In this document: positions 1 through 11,149 of the stretch, piece after piece | Position numbering within the stretch: the stretch's first letter is position 1 | Layout of the letters: the number at the start of each line of letters is the position of its first letter | Assembly (NCBI GenBank): GCA_011800805.1 | Contig: MPNW01000073.1 | Coordinates: forward strand, 62,001 to 126,000 | Length of the DNA stretch: 64,000 nt | Direction: 5' to 3' | DNA from: Hirudo medicinalis | Taxonomy: Eukaryota; Annelida; Clitellata; Hirudinida; Hirudinidae | Notes under the pieces: generated by a model | Database searches by the model: none | Told to the model about the DNA's origin: nothing | Seen by the model: the letters and a program-made list of their open reading frames with translations, nothing else | Made by a program: the position numbers and the translations under genes

Positions 1-2390
1 CCGAGTCACCAAGAATCTCTATCGCAACTCTAACATCGGTGCTTTACTGCGCCGTGATATCGATACACCGACTATCGATACTCCCATCACTATTTTGTCG
101 CTGATCTTATCAAGTAGTTCGACGAACGCATGGGTATGTTCTCATTCTAGAGCAAGCGTTCGATCATGAAGTCACTGTGCACACGTACCAAATCCGTGTC
201 GTCCGATTCGTGCTACTGCTTCATGTTCCATTCGTGCCTGATCGAGGATGTTGATCCATGATACCATCGGCAACATCTTCCGCGTATTGACCAATGACTG
301 TCAGTGACTTGTTTCACTATAGCCAGCTTAACATCGTATATCGTCAATCCCGTCTGCTCAGTGCTCGCTATCATAGTCTTCGATCTCGCACTATGGAGCG
401 ATGTAAGCTCAAGATGTTGTCACTTTGAGAGAAAGCGACCGCTACATGTTAGCTGACTACCGCCTTGGCCGTGTGCCAACTAATCATGCACTGTCACGCA
501 TCGCCAAGGTAAAATCGCAATATGGCCGCCACCTCGGCGTCACCACTTATTGCCCGAACGCACTCGACCTGACCATACTGTCACAATTCTATACTGTCTT
601 CGCCACGCGCCTTACCAACTAGCAGAACAACACGATCATCCGCTCTGCCATCGTAGACTTCTCGGTTTCGATGCCGTCGTTATTGTAGTTGATGGACCAG
701 CGCAAGACGATCGCCTTCGACGAAGACGTCGCTACCACCATACGACTGCACTAAAGTTCTAGAAGCTGGCTCCTAATCTGATCAACGCTTCCCAGAAGCT
801 GGCGTTGGAAGTCTCACGCGGTGACAGCAACAACGTCGATCTTGCTATGATCGTCAAGCGCCTACGCAACGTACCGAGGCCATAGCAGCCATCGGCTTCG
901 CTGAAACCGTCGACACCCAGCGTCAAGCAAGCGACAGAGATTATCGCAAGTCGGCAATGAAACCTCACAGTCGACGACGGCTTCGATATCCGCTGCGATC
1001 TTTGCCCTGACACTGCAGGCGAGCATGGAGGTAGCTGAGCCTACTGCCGGAGCCTGTTATCGGCAGACTTCAGCGCTTCATAGAATATGCCGAACTGACA
1101 GTTGCCTGGGACCAAACGACTACCCCCCTGCCCGTCACTGCGTTCATACACATCGATATGCCAGTATGACGTCCACGACACCTTGTGCGCGCCGAATATC
1201 ACTGCGAACTAGGCTCGGTAGCAGATGAAGACGCGTTGCCCTGCAGCCAGACCATGATGGCTTCTGGCTCCCAGTGCAGTAATTAATGTAGCCTCATGAA
1301 ATGGCGTTATAGTATACTTCTTTTTTTATAAGTTGGCCACCAATTGGCACTATGAGCTGAAAAACCGATTCGTGCAAGCACCAAGCAACTTATACATCCC
1401 TATCTACCAAGACACGAAGCCTGCATCGCTCAATATCACAAAGGAGATCGGCCACACCTTCGTCTCCTGCATTCTGAGACAAACCTGCTGCTACAATGCC
1501 TATTTCATACTCCATTATGGCAGACCGCTATTGTAAATGTATGCAGATTAGTTTGATACGCGCCGTCAGCTCTTTAATTACTAGGCAAATGCAGACCGGT
1601 CGATATCAGTACCGATCAAAATGATAAAGTTTGTCTAATCTTCTTGCGAAGATTTGGATGATCAATATCAATTTGTACACATGCTTCAGTACGATCAGAA
1701 AACTTCCTAGATTCTGATCGTGGTCTTGCCTGTCTGCATTCGCTATATCTTTTGCAAGACCCCAGATAGCGGACATAGCGCATGCAGCATGCATATCGCG
1801 CGCCTCCCTATATCTGATACTCAACAATAAGGAAGAGCTGTTCCTGAAGACCAGGCACACGCATGACATGGTATTGAACGAAGTCAGTCTCGCACTGTCT
1901 GGAAAAAGGAGATGTCGTCGTCCGTATCCAAGCTGCGGTCACCAACTTTTAACGCATCGTCGAAGTAGCTGTGGTTCTGCATTCAGGTTAAATCGTTGGT
2001 CAGAGCTACCTTTTCTAGATACGTAAGCAAACACTGAGCATCGCCATCATTTCACGTAGATCGCTGCCTACCTGCACTTAGATACGAATCTAAGAAAAGA
2101 TGAAGAACAGGCTGAAGAGGAGCTGCCGCCGCGAACAGCATAGCAAACGGCTGCAGGATCATCTGTAACTGCTTTACCACATCGATTCGGTCCGAATGTA
2201 CAGCTGTTCTGCCCCACGCCAAGACAGGCTCCAGTCGTAGAAGATCGATAGCGTTGCTGTAATGATTAGCGCAGTGAAAACGAAAACGCGATGCAGCCTT
2301 GTGAAAGAGCATGGTCACAATAGTCAACTCTGTCAGCTCTTAGTGTCATGCCGTAGCTTACGGACCGTTAATCTCAAACTACAACGCCAT
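1..2390. other. Decayed non-coding region left of miaA
   Basis: No open frame longer than about 90 codons looks real here. A plus-strand stretch at 425-620 (starting RESDRYMLADYRLGRV) and another at 780-1010 have protein-like composition but are broken by stops, and I could not match them to a family. In related genomes acetolactate synthase genes often follow miaA, but I did not recognise their motifs. I read this as pseudogene DNA too old to identify. Confidence 0.6.
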
Positions 2391-2399
2391 GCTAATCGG

Positions 2400-3374
2400 C
2401 TACGATAGCACGTCGTCAGCTACTACGCCTGAGTTGTCGGCTTCGCCGCCGATGTGGCGCCACTCGTATCCAAGCTGGTTGCGGAACATAGTCGACTGGC
2501 GCTTGGAGTATTGCCTGGTCGCGATCTTCGCTCGCTCAATAGCTTCGTCGAAGCTCATGTCTCCAGCCATGGCACTGATTAGCTCGCGTACTCCAATGGC
2601 CTTCATTGCCGGCAGTTCAGGCGCCAGTTGCATCGCCATGATCTCCTTGACCTCATCCAGCGCACCGGCCTCGATCATCTTGTCAAAACGCAGGTCGATG
2701 CGTCGAATGAGCTCCTGTCGCTCCGGTTTGATGACGATGAAGCGTGCTGTAGTAAGGTCTATTAACGGATGCCCCCTGTCGGCCTGCCACTTCAGGATCG
2801 ACCGTCCCGAGGCTTCCAGTACCTCAAGCGCTCGCACAATACGTTGGCCGTCGTTAGCTTTTAGTTTCATCGCCGCGTTGCTGTCGACCTGCATCAAGAG
2901 GTGGTGCAACCGCGGCGCACCCTCCTCGTTCAGACGCCATCGCCAGCGGTCGCGTATCTCGGTAAGAATGACTGGCATCTCCGAAAGACCTTCGGTCAAA
3001 GCTCGGAAATAGAGACAAGTCCCGCCGACAAACACTGGCCTGTGCTCCTCGAACAGTCCACTGTCGGCGAGCACAACCACGTCGCGCATCCAGTTTCCAG
3101 TAGAGTAGGCGGTCGCCGGCCTCACATGACCGTAAAGGAAATGCCTGATACGCTCCAGTTCGTCGGCGCCCGGCCGTGCCGTCAGCACGTTGAGCACGCT
3201 ATAGACCTGCATGGAATCGGCGTTAACGATGACACTACCTTCGCATTCGGCAAGCTTTAGTGCCAGCTCCGACTTGCCGCTGGCAGTAGGCCCGGCTACC
3301 AAGGTAGCGTTCTTGATACGACCATTTTTCTTGCCGGAATTTTCGCTGCCGCTCGTTGCCACGTTGATTTCCAA
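2400..3374 (-). CDS. miaA: tRNA dimethylallyltransferase MiaA
   Basis: The 324-residue product transfers a dimethylallyl group to A37 of tRNAs reading UNN codons, the first step towards the i6A/ms2i6A modification that supports reading-frame maintenance. The P-loop GPTASGKS lies at about residues 28-35, followed by the family motif VNADSMQVY and a C-terminal region with RQYSKRQSTMFRN, typical of MiaA. Length is normal for alphaproteobacteria. The ATG at 3374 is the only in-frame ATG before the P-loop. The gene ends with TAG, showing TAG is a true stop here. It is divergent from a serB remnant whose start overlaps the miaA 5' end on the other strand. No lesion is visible, so it is probably functional. 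Confidence 0.95.
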   Translation of the reverse strand: MEINVATSGSENSGKKNGRIKNATLVAGPTASGKSELALKLAECEGSVIVNADSMQVYSVLNVLTARPGADELERIRHFLYGHVRPATAYSTGNWMRDVVVLADSGLFEEHRPVFVGGTCLYFRALTEGLSEMPVILTEIRDRWRWRLNEEGAPRLHHLLMQVDSNAAMKLKANDGQRIVRALEVLEASGRSILKWQADRGHPLIDLTTARFIVIKPERQELIRRIDLRFDKMIEAGALDEVKEIMAMQLAPELPAMKAIGVRELISAMAGDMSFDEAIERAKIATRQYSKRQSTMFRNQLGYEWRHIGGEADNSGVVADDVLS

Positions 3375-3528
3375 TCCTGACTATGCTTTACTGCAGTCGT
3401 CCCTTGCCGATAAGGCCTTTAACATCCTCGATGCAAACGACTTTGTCGGCATCGTTCGTACTGATCTTGAGTCCCTCATTGCTAAGAGGATACCTTGCGA
3501 AGCAAGAGGATATCTAGCGATCGGATGA
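3346..3528 (+). pseudogene. serB: Remnant of phosphoserine phosphatase SerB (N-terminus)
   Basis: About 55 codons divergent from miaA read LPLVATLISNPDYALLQSSL and onward, resembling the N-terminus of rhizobial SerB (MALVATLVANP...). SerB divergent from miaA is the ordinary arrangement in Rhizobiales. The expected start codon is CTG, the frame stops at 3528, and only about 370 bp remain before degP, too little for the usual ~290-residue enzyme. The phosphatase domain is therefore lost by deletion. Loss would remove the last step of serine synthesis unless a second copy exists. Confidence 0.6.
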
Positions 3529-3901
3529 CGCCTCGTATCTGAGTTTTTTAGTATTTTGGTAGTATTTTAGTATTTTGTAGTAATGTCTATTTGACATAGA
3601 CAGTCGCAGCGTGGCTCACATACGCCTTCGATGTCAGTGCCGGCGAAGAGGTTATGTCTTTCGCGGTGTCGAACAATGATCGCTAAGCTGCTGTGATGAA
3701 AAGGTTAGTATGCACCACAATGCAGCATGCGATTTTGGCAGCATGCGATTTTGACTATCTCCGCCTTTCTGATACTAACTCGCAGTTCCGCCGACATGTG
3801 TTTTACAGGCTCGACCGCAGCGAGCGAGTGAATAGCAAGTAAAAGACGGCTAACTAATCATCTTTTGTTTCTTTTTCAGGAAGATTTCTTGATTGCCGAA
3901 C
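3529..3901. repeat. Decayed spacer with 16-bp tandem duplication (3722-3753)
   Basis: The spacer between the serB remnant and the degP 3' end has no gene. It holds a perfect tandem duplication of GCAGCATGCGATTTTG at 3722-3737 and 3738-3753, and a cluster of TAGTATTTT-type repeats near 3545-3580. Both look like replication-slippage products. Confidence 0.85.
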
Positions 3902-5415
3902 TTAATCCATTCGAATGGTTACAAACCTTAGCTCGCCCGTCTTGGAAGACAGCATCAGCAGCGCGTTCTTGCGGCCCTGTTCTTTCAGTGTCGCTATGCG
4001 ATCAGTGACTTGCTTGGGCGTCTTCATTTCTTCCTGGCCGATCTCGGTGATAACCTCGCCAGCAACGATGCCGCGCTCAGCCGCAGCCGAGTCCTTGGCA
4101 ACCGCGGTCGCGACTACACCCGATACGTTGGCAGCGATGCCGAACTTCTTGCGCGTATTGTCGTTGAGTTCGCCAATGGTCATGCCAAGCACGCTAACGG
4201 TCGCTACCTCGGCACCCTGATCGGCACCTTCGCTCGGCTTACCAACTTCGCCTTCGGCCATCTTCTCGCCGTCCTCAAGGCGACCTAACGTTACCTTCAC
4301 GGTCCGCTCAACGCCCTTGCGCACGATCACGACGTCGACGCCCTTGCCGACCTGGCTCTCAGCCACGCGCGTGATAGGTCGCGCATTTCCACGATGTCCC
4401 TACCATCGAACTTGATCACCACGTCGCCTGGTTGGATCACGCCATTGTCGACCGGGCCACCTTTTATGATGCCAGCTACCAGCGCGCCCTTGGTTAGCTT
4501 CATGCCGAGACTCTCGGCAATGTCGTCGGTGACAGGTTGGATACGTACGCCTAGCCAGCCACGGCGCGTTTCACCGAACTGGATCAACTGGTCGACGACA
4601 CCAGAGGCTATCTCTGCCGGGATAGAGAAGCCGATACCGATCGAGCCACCAGATGGCGAAATGATCGCCGTATTGATGCCGATGACCTCACCGTTCATAT
4701 TGAACAGCGGACCACCGGAGTTGCCACGGTTTATAGCAGCGTCGGTCTGGATGAAATCGTCATAGGGGCCAGAATTGATATCGCGGTTGCGAGCCGAGAT
4801 GATGCCCACCGTCACCGTGCCGCCAAGGCCGAACGGGTTGCCGATTGCCATTACCCAGTCGCCGATACGCATCTTATTGGAATCGCCGAATTTCACCGCC
4901 GTCAGAGGTTTGACCTTCGGGTCGGTCTTGAGGACTGCGATGTCGGTCTTGGTGTCGGTACCGACTAACTCGGCCTTCAGCTTCGAACCGTCGGAGAAAT
5001 TGACCTCAATCTCGTCGGCATCAGCGATTACGTGGTTATTCGTGACGACGATACCCTTATTGGCATCGATGATGAAGCCGGAACCGAGCGACTGCACCTT
5101 CTGCGGTTCGCCGCCATCCTGGCCATCGCGCTTCTTGAAGAAGTCGTCAAAAAAGTCACGGAACGGCGCACCATCTGGCAGCCTAGGCATCGGCACCGCA
5201 TTCTTGTCATCGCTATAGTTACCCTTCACTTTCTGCGAAGTCGAGATGTTAACTACAGCGCCGAACAGGCTTTCAGCCAGGTCGGCGACGGACTCTGGTC
5301 CCTGCACATAGGCAGGCGAAACAAAAGCTACGGTCGTCACTACGACGATCATCAAAATGGTCGTTGAAGTCAGAAAAGCCTTTCGTATGGCGCGCCAAAG
5401 AGTCGCAGAAATCAT
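3902..5415 (-). pseudogene. degP: DegP/Do-family periplasmic serine protease, split by a 2-bp insertion
   Basis: The first frame (5415-4327) holds a signal anchor (residues 12-36) and a trypsin-like domain with catalytic triad H128 (TNNHVI), D158 (KTDIAVLK) and S233 (RGNSGGP), followed by PDZ1. The second frame (4366-3902) continues with AESQVGKGVDVVIVRKG and PDZ2. The junction is at a CGCGCG run (4366-4371), where removing one CG would restore the family sequence through the break. All catalytic residues remain, so a PDZ1-truncated protease could still be made. It sits downstream of hflC as in other Rhizobiales. The break is either a young mutation or an assembly error; clean neighbouring genes favour a real mutation. 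Confidence 0.85.
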
Positions 5416-5559
5416 CAGATAAGCCTCCCAGGCTGCATTGGCACTGATCGCGTACGGGTCGCCCGGACGCGAAGCGTCATGATGAAAATAAATAGGTCCT
5501 GTTTGCGACCATTGCTATCGGAACAGAATAAATTTCCGTTATTCATAATAAGGAGTTAG

Positions 5560-5765
5560 ATGATACCGACGCCGATAGTCACAGCCGTTAGTCAGAAGAT
5601 GTGCAATATGTTTTCAGACATGTTAGACATCTGGCTGCGAGTTGCTTCATATAAGCGGAAAAGCCGCAATAAGACGACGCCCTAGATGACGAGGATGAGG
5701 ACGAGGCCTATAGCGACGATTAGATCCAGCACTATCAGAGTTACTAGTGCTGGGGGGGGAGGCGA
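5560..5765 (-). pseudogene. Remnant of small DUF2065 membrane protein
   Basis: Between hflC and degP, where Rhizobiales carry a ~60-residue DUF2065 protein, the minus strand reads MSENILHIF(stop)LTAVTIGVGII, closely matching the C-terminal half of that family (MPENILR..GL..VTIGVGIIW). Several stops and a G8 run (5752-5759) break the frame. Identification leans on synteny and a short match. Confidence 0.55.
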
Positions 5766-5775
5766 TGGCACTGGC

Positions 5776-6687
5776 TCATTGAGTAGAAGTTATCTTGGGT
5801 ACAGGCGTACTGCCATCGGGGCTACGGAAGTAGCGGAAGAATTCCGATTCTGGTGACAGCACCATTGTAGTGCCGTTGGGGTCGAGGGCTGTGCCGTAGG
5901 CGGTCATTGAGCGGTAGAAGTCGAAGAATTCAGGATCGCGATTGAAAGCGCTGGCAAACACGGCGTTGCGCTCAGCTTCGCCCTGACCGCGCATGATCTC
6001 GGATTCCTTCTGGGCTTCGGCTACGATCTCGACTACCTCACGGTCGGCGCGAGCACGAATGCGTTGTGCCGCCTCGCGGCCGCGGGCACGCAGCCTTTCT
6101 GCCTCTGCCAGACGCTCGGCTTTCATGCGATCGTAAGTCTGTTGCGAAACCTCGGCCGTCAGGTCCGTGCGGCGGATACGGACATCCTCGACTTGCAGGC
6201 CAAGCGCGTTGGCATCTTGCTGCAGCTGGTCACGAACCTCACGCATCATAGAAGCGCGTTCTTCCGACAGAGCCGACTCGAAGCCGCGAACTCCGTAGAC
6301 CCGGCGTAGGGCTGCATCGAGACGCGTACGCAGGCGCTGTTCGGCGAGTTCGACTCTACCCGAGACAGCCGAACGGAACTTGCGGGCATCATTGATGCGA
6401 TAGGCTACGAAGGCGTCAACATCGTAGAACTTGCCGCCCGAAACCTGGATGCGAATATCGTCGAGATCGAGACGCATGACGCGATCTTCAATGATTTGGA
6501 TATTGTCGGCCTCGAACATCGAGAACGGTGCCTTAAAGTAGATGCCGGGCTCGGTCTTGACGTCAACGATTTCACCGAAGCGAAGGATTATCGCCTGCTG
6601 GCGGGCATTAACCACAATGATCGACGACCATAACAGGAGCATGATCATAGCAATAAAGATGCCGAATATAGGAAGACGCTTGGACAT
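5776..6687 (-). CDS. hflC: HflC, SPFH-family regulator of FtsH
   Basis: The 303-residue inner-membrane protein has one N-terminal membrane segment (about residues 7-27) and a periplasmic SPFH/band-7 domain (ARQQAIILRFGEIV...), then a charged helical region (AERLAEAERLRARGREAAQR) and the conserved GQGEAERNAVF segment. With HflK it forms the complex that encloses the FtsH protease and modulates membrane protein turnover. Its ATG overlaps the hflK stop as TAATG, implying translational coupling. No lesion seen. Confidence 0.95.
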   Translation of the reverse strand: MSKRLPIFGIFIAMIMLLLWSSIIVVNARQQAIILRFGEIVDVKTEPGIYFKAPFSMFEADNIQIIEDRVMRLDLDDIRIQVSGGKFYDVDAFVAYRINDARKFRSAVSGRVELAEQRLRTRLDAALRRVYGVRGFESALSEERASMMREVRDQLQQDANALGLQVEDVRIRRTDLTAEVSQQTYDRMKAERLAEAERLRARGREAAQRIRARADREVVEIVAEAQKESEIMRGQGEAERNAVFASAFNRDPEFFDFYRSMTAYGTALDPNGTTMVLSPESEFFRYFRSPDGSTPVPKITSTQ

Positions 6688-7778
6688 TAATTGCCTCCTG
6701 TTGCCGGAGCGCGCTTCTGCAGTTCAGGCAGCAGCAGATAGGGCACCACACCCTGGCTATGACTCTGCTCGACGAGCACTTTGCCGGAGCCGTGAAGCAC
6801 CTTTTCCATCGTTTCAAGGTAGAGACGCTTGCGGGTCACGTCAGGCGCCTTGGCATACTCGTCATAGACCGAGATGAAGCGCTGCGCTTCACCTTGAGCC
6901 TCCTGCACGACACGGTTCTTGTAGGCGGCTGCACCTTCGCGGATCTGGGCCGCTTCGCCGCGTGCCTGGCCGAGTTTCTGGTTGGAGTACTGGTTGGACT
7001 CCTCGACGAAGCGGTCTTCATCTTGTTCGGCGCGCTGCACCTCATCAAACGCATCAGCCACTTCGCGCGGCGGCGCTGCGTCCTCAATCGAGATCGCATT
7101 GACCGTCATGCCCGCGCCGTAGCTGTCGAGCGTTTGCTGGATAATGTTACGCACATTACCAGCGATGCCATGACGGTCGTCGCGGAATACATCCTGCGCC
7201 GGACGACTACCGACCACTTCGCGCATCGCGCTTTCAGCCACCTGACGCACCATCACGTCGGGACCAGCGACGTTAAACAGATAGGCCGTTGGGTTTGTAA
7301 CCTGGTAGGCCACCGAGAACTTAACGTCGACGATGTTCTGATCACCAGAGAGCATAAGGCCCGAGGACTGGCTGCCGCGAACTTCGCCGATATTGACTAG
7401 TTTTTCAGCTGTATTAACCCTCTCCACCGTCTCCATAGGCCACCAATGGAGATGCAGGCCTGGCTGGGACAGTTCTTCCTTGGGTTTGCCGAATCTCAGT
7501 TCGACCACTAGCTCATCCGGCTGGACGGTATAGACGGCCTTGTAGGTCCATAGCGCCACTAGGCCGACAGCAATAAGGCCGAAGAGCACACCACCCGACT
7601 CGCTACCGCCAAGCATGGCCCGCTTGAGGCGATCATGGCCCTTGTGGATGATATCTTCGAGATCGGAAGGCGATCCGGGAGAACCACTCGGACGCGGACC
7701 TTGTCCCCAAGGGCCACTGCTTCCTCTATCATCACCCCAAGGGCCGCCATCACCTCCATTCTGACTGTTCCGGGGCAT
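6687..7778 (-). CDS. hflK: HflK, SPFH-family partner of HflC
   Basis: The 363-residue protein starts with a Gly/Pro-rich cytoplasmic tail (PWGDDRGSSGPWGQGPRPSG) typical of HflK, then a membrane segment (about residues 63-85, GVLFGLIAVGLVALWTYKAV) and an SPFH domain with QPDELVVELRFGK. The helical part (YSNQKLGQARGEAAQIREGA) and the C-terminus YLLLPELQKR are intact. It lies upstream of hflC with a one-base overlap and downstream of folA, the usual rhizobial order. Confidence 0.95.
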   Translation of the reverse strand: MPRNSQNGGDGGPWGDDRGSSGPWGQGPRPSGSPGSPSDLEDIIHKGHDRLKRAMLGGSESGGVLFGLIAVGLVALWTYKAVYTVQPDELVVELRFGKPKEELSQPGLHLHWWPMETVERVNTAEKLVNIGEVRGSQSSGLMLSGDQNIVDVKFSVAYQVTNPTAYLFNVAGPDVMVRQVAESAMREVVGSRPAQDVFRDDRHGIAGNVRNIIQQTLDSYGAGMTVNAISIEDAAPPREVADAFDEVQRAEQDEDRFVEESNQYSNQKLGQARGEAAQIREGAAAYKNRVVQEAQGEAQRFISVYDEYAKAPDVTRKRLYLETMEKVLHGSGKVLVEQSHSQGVVPYLLLPELQKRAPATGGN

Positions 7779-7954
7779 AAATGTCCTTTCGATTGTGAAA
7801 CAATGGCGGCGTGAAACTAATGACGGCCTTATCTGAGACGGCAGCTTATTTACCGATATTATCTATGGGGATGCAATCATTTGCTTGCAACGCGACCGTG
7901 GGATACGTTTGAGGTTTTAGCTACTGTTTCGCTATAGATGTATTAGGTACACAC

Positions 7955-8476
7955 TTAGTGTTTGACTGTACGTTTGCGGTAAACTGTGTAGCGTGTCGCA
8001 TGGCTGTCTGTTTCGTATGATAGAAAATCCTCCGAACTTTCGATCACCCAGATGTCAGGATCGATTTCAGGAAAAAACGTGTTACCATCGGGCGAAGCCA
8101 TGACATGCGTGACACGCAGCTGATCGGCCAGAGGCAGCATCTGACGATAGATTTCGCCGCCGCCAATAACACAGATACTATCAACGCCGGGCATCCAGCG
8201 GCTACGCATCGTCGCTAGCGTGATCGCATCTTGCAGTGAATGTACAATCTCGGCGCCTTCTGCCCGGAAGTCCTTATTGCAGGTGACAACTATGTTGAGT
8301 CGCTCTGGCAGCGGGCGTTTTGGCAAGCTCTCCCAGGTCTTGCGGCCCATAACGATCGGCTTGCCCATCGTATCGACCTTGAAACGCTTCAGGTCACTCG
8401 ATAACCTCCATGGCAAGACATTATTATGACCTATCAAGCCGTTCTCGGCAATGGCTACATAGATCGTCACTTCCAT
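7955..8476 (-). CDS. folA: Dihydrofolate reductase
   Basis: The 173-residue enzyme reduces dihydrofolate to tetrahydrofolate with NADPH, recycling the dihydrofolate made by ThyA. Recognisable motifs are VAIAENGLIGHNNVLPWRL at the N-terminus, the NADPH-binding MGRKTWESLPKRPLP, and IGGGEIYRQMLPLADQLRVTHV. Length and start fit the family. The ancestral thyA-folA pairing is kept, but about 1.1 kb of decayed DNA now separates them. No lesion seen. Confidence 0.95.
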   Translation of the reverse strand: MEVTIYVAIAENGLIGHNNVLPWRLSSDLKRFKVDTMGKPIVMGRKTWESLPKRPLPERLNIVVTCNKDFRAEGAEIVHSLQDAITLATMRSRWMPGVDSICVIGGGEIYRQMLPLADQLRVTHVMASPDGNTFFPEIDPDIWVIESSEDFLSYETDSHATRYTVYRKRTVKH

Positions 8477-9554
8477 CGAACACTCTTCCCTGTCAGGCGA
8501 ATCTGCACCAGGTCGCCTATAGTAGGCTATCGTAGGGCTGTAGAATCATAATTGCTATATAGTAGTTTAGATAAAAATATGAGCGGTACTCCCGAAGGTG
8601 ATAGGCTCAACTTTCTTCACGTCAGCACCGCAAAAGATGATCATGTTGGCTGGATTACCGCTGTCGATGGGCATCTTTGAATTTGTTTATCGTGCCTAGG
8701 GCCTCTTTGCCGCCAGTCGTCAGCATTGATAACAGCCAGGTTTCAGTGTTTGCTAGTAATTGCCGTCCACGCCCTTGGCTATCTTCAAGACGCGCGCCAA
8801 AGTTTTTGTCGAGGCAATGCTGTGCTTGTAGTCGTTGTATTGTCCCTGAAATTTGCTGTCCAAGTCGAAGCTGACACGGTCGTACTTCCACACTCGGCTT
8901 GTAGCTAAGCGCCACTTTGATCAGCTTTCCAGCGGAAAAGACGATCTTTAACAAAGACAGCCTTTAACTAATAGGTAGAGCGCAGTTGCCGCAACTGCTC
9001 GCGCACGCTCTTCATGCCCGAACTATCGTCATATTCGTTGAGCGTGATCAAGCTACGGTTCTGTCAGTCGACCGCTGCATTTGGCGACATCTTCTCCAGA
9101 GCCTTTCAACGTCGTATAGCCAGACGTCAAGTACGGAATGCCATTGGCATCGAGCTCATTGTCGAGATCGAGACTCACGGAAAAGGCCAAACACTGCGGC
9201 TCCAACACCACACCCCCGTCGATCGATATTGAAAAGTCGAGGAAGTTGTCGGACCACATTTACCGGAATGTTGACATTGGTGTATTGATTTCAATCAATG
9301 TTAGGCATCGGAAAGACTACCAGCGTCTAAATATCCCTGTCCGAATTGTTGCGAAATACGTAGTCGACCGACCTCTTCTCCGTGGAGATGAACAGGTCCT
9401 AGTTTCCATGGCGATCTAATCACTGCGGCTGATGATCAGTTCGCTAACAACAAATTGTACTGTTATGTCGTTGGCGAATACTGGAGAAGATATCATCGCT
9501 ATGTCGGCAATACCCAAAGCGATCAGTTCGTCACGGTATCCAATCCAGCAGCTA
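8477..9554. other. Decayed DNA between folA and thyA
   Basis: No intact gene. Two minus-strand fragments keep protein-like stretches (8655-8954, with LLANTETWLLSMLTTGGKEA; 9053-9259, with NELDANGIPYLTSGYTTLKG), each broken by stops. I could not assign either to a family. They probably represent one or two lost genes. Confidence 0.5.
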
Positions 9555-10349
9555 TCAAACTGCGATCGGCGCGTGAATGGTGGCGTCGGCCACGTAGTTC
9601 TCAAGTCGGAAATCATCGAAGCGGAAGGCGAAGAGATCAGTCACGTCAGGATTGATCCACATCGTTGGCAGCGCCTTCGGCGTGCGGGTCAGCTGCTCAC
9701 GCGCCTGGTCGAAGTGGTTGTGATAGATGTGTGCATCACCCAGCGTATGGACGAAATCACCCGGCCTCAACTCAGTCACCTGCGCCACCATCATCGTCAG
9801 CAACGCATAGGATGCGATATTGAACGGCACGCCAAGGAAAATGTCCGCAGAACGCTGATAGAGTTGACACGATAGTTTGCCGTCTGAGACATAGAATTGG
9901 AACAAACAGTGACATGGCGGCAACGCCATCGCGTCTACCTCTTCCGGGTTCCAGGCCGACACGATCAGCCGGCGCGAAGTCGGGTTCTTCCTGATCTGCA
10001 CTAGGAGGTTGGCGATCTGGTCAATCTCACCTCCGTCGCGAGTCGGCCACGAGCGCCACTGTTTGCCGTAGACAGGACCAAGATCGCCATTCTTGTCTGC
10101 CCACTTGTCCCAGATCGACACTTCGTTGTCCTTGAGATACTTGATGTTAGTGTCGCCGGCGAGGAACCATAACAGCTCGTGGATAATAGACTTCATGTGC
10201 AGTTTCTTGGTGGTAAGGACAGGAAAGCCCTTCCCTAGGTCGAAACGCATCTGGTAGCCGAACACCGGGCGCGTGCCGGTACCGGTACGGTCTCCGCGGT
10301 CGAAGCCATTGTCCATAACATAGCTAAGAAGTTTAAGATATTCGCGCAT
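9555..10349 (-). CDS. thyA: Thymidylate synthase
   Basis: The 264-residue enzyme methylates dUMP to dTMP using methylene-tetrahydrofolate. Seen are the phosphate-binding [17 protein letters not shown] near the start, the catalytic Cys in [32 protein letters not shown], and the C-terminus ATIHAPIAV. An upstream in-frame ATG at 10382 would add 11 residues ([11 protein letters not shown]); I chose 10349 ([15 protein letters not shown]) because it gives the standard 264-residue length. Intact. Confidence 0.95.
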   Translation of the reverse strand: MREYLKLLSYVMDNGFDRGDRTGTGTRPVFGYQMRFDLGKGFPVLTTKKLHMKSIIHELLWFLAGDTNIKYLKDNEVSIWDKWADKNGDLGPVYGKQWRSWPTRDGGEIDQIANLLVQIRKNPTSRRLIVSAWNPEEVDAMALPPCHCLFQFYVSDGKLSCQLYQRSADIFLGVPFNIASYALLTMMVAQVTELRPGDFVHTLGDAHIYHNHFDQAREQLTRTPKALPTMWINPDVTDLFAFRFDDFRLENYVADATIHAPIAV

Positions 10350-10389
10350 CGGTTGAGCTCGATTCGTCGTTTTCCTGATCATATTTAGA

Positions 10390-10600
10390 TTGTACGCTCG
10401 AGGAAACTAATACGCTCGCGGTTGTTACGCTCGCGGTTGTCCTCAGACGCATTAACGCGGATGATCTGCAGACGCATTGACGCGGATGATCTGCGCAGGC
10501 GCACACCATGTTCAACGGACAGATCATCACATGGCTAAGTGCAAGGCTTGATACCTAACCTGACAGTCAAACGACTTGGCTCTTTGCCTAAACATGAATC
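10390..10600. repeat. Two adjacent tandem duplications upstream of thyA
   Basis: A perfect 15-bp tandem copy (TACGCTCGCGGTTGT, 10411-10425 and 10426-10440) is followed almost at once by a 25-bp tandem copy with one mismatch (10444-10468 and 10469-10493). No gene is visible. Any ancestral thyA promoter in this stretch has probably been rearranged. Confidence 0.9.
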
Positions 10601-10912
10601 AGAAAGCGCCGAGCTCTGCCAAGTTCTTTGACACCAAACAGTAGAAGGTGACGAGGTTCTTGGTATTGTCAACGGGCATGGTGTTGTAGACTTACTTAAG
10701 TGCGTCGTCTACCATCTTGGTGTAGTCTACGTTCATCTTCTTGGCAATCCAGTCGGCTTTCACTCGGTCAAGCTCTTTGCTGGTCGGTGTAGGAAGTCGG
10801 CAGTGAGCCGCAGTTACACAGCGCGATACCGAGATGCTTGACGATCTTGCTCACCGCCTTTTTCCTTGGCGTCGGCATCGTACTTCTTCACGTTTGCCAG
10901 GTAAGCGGTCAT
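10600..10912 (-). pseudogene. Remnant of DUF2853-family small protein
   Basis: The minus strand opens with MTAYLANVKKYDA, then in shifting frames gives IVKHLGIALCNCGSL, a lysine/aspartate-rich middle part and a terminal segment like VTVYYLLAEKFGK. This follows the ~105-residue DUF2853 family from end to end. At least two frameshifts and two stops are present. A 16-bp near-tandem repeat (10911-10942) covers the start codon. Function of the family is unknown to me. Confidence 0.6.
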
Positions 10913-11149
10913 GAGTATTCCTATACATGAGTATTCCCATAGTCGATTACGTCATCTTCCGCGGGGATTGCAGTCTTGGTCGTAAGTTCGCGCAATGCAG
11001 ACCTTCTCAGCAGGACTTGGTTTCGTTTCACGTAAAGTGCTACGTCTATCATCGATAGTTCGCGTTGCAACATCAATCTGTTACGTATAGACGGGATTAA
11101 TAGAGTTTCTGCCCTTCCCTTTTGAGTCTGGTATCCCTATACTGGGATC

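Noticed and set aside
2389..3260. Long plus-strand open frames across miaA, and similar frames over degP, asmA and uvrD
   Set aside because: They lie antisense to well-conserved genes, have no family resemblance and reflect codon bias of the true strand.
10411..10493. Closely spaced repeats as a CRISPR array
   Set aside because: Units are directly adjacent with no spacers and occur only twice.
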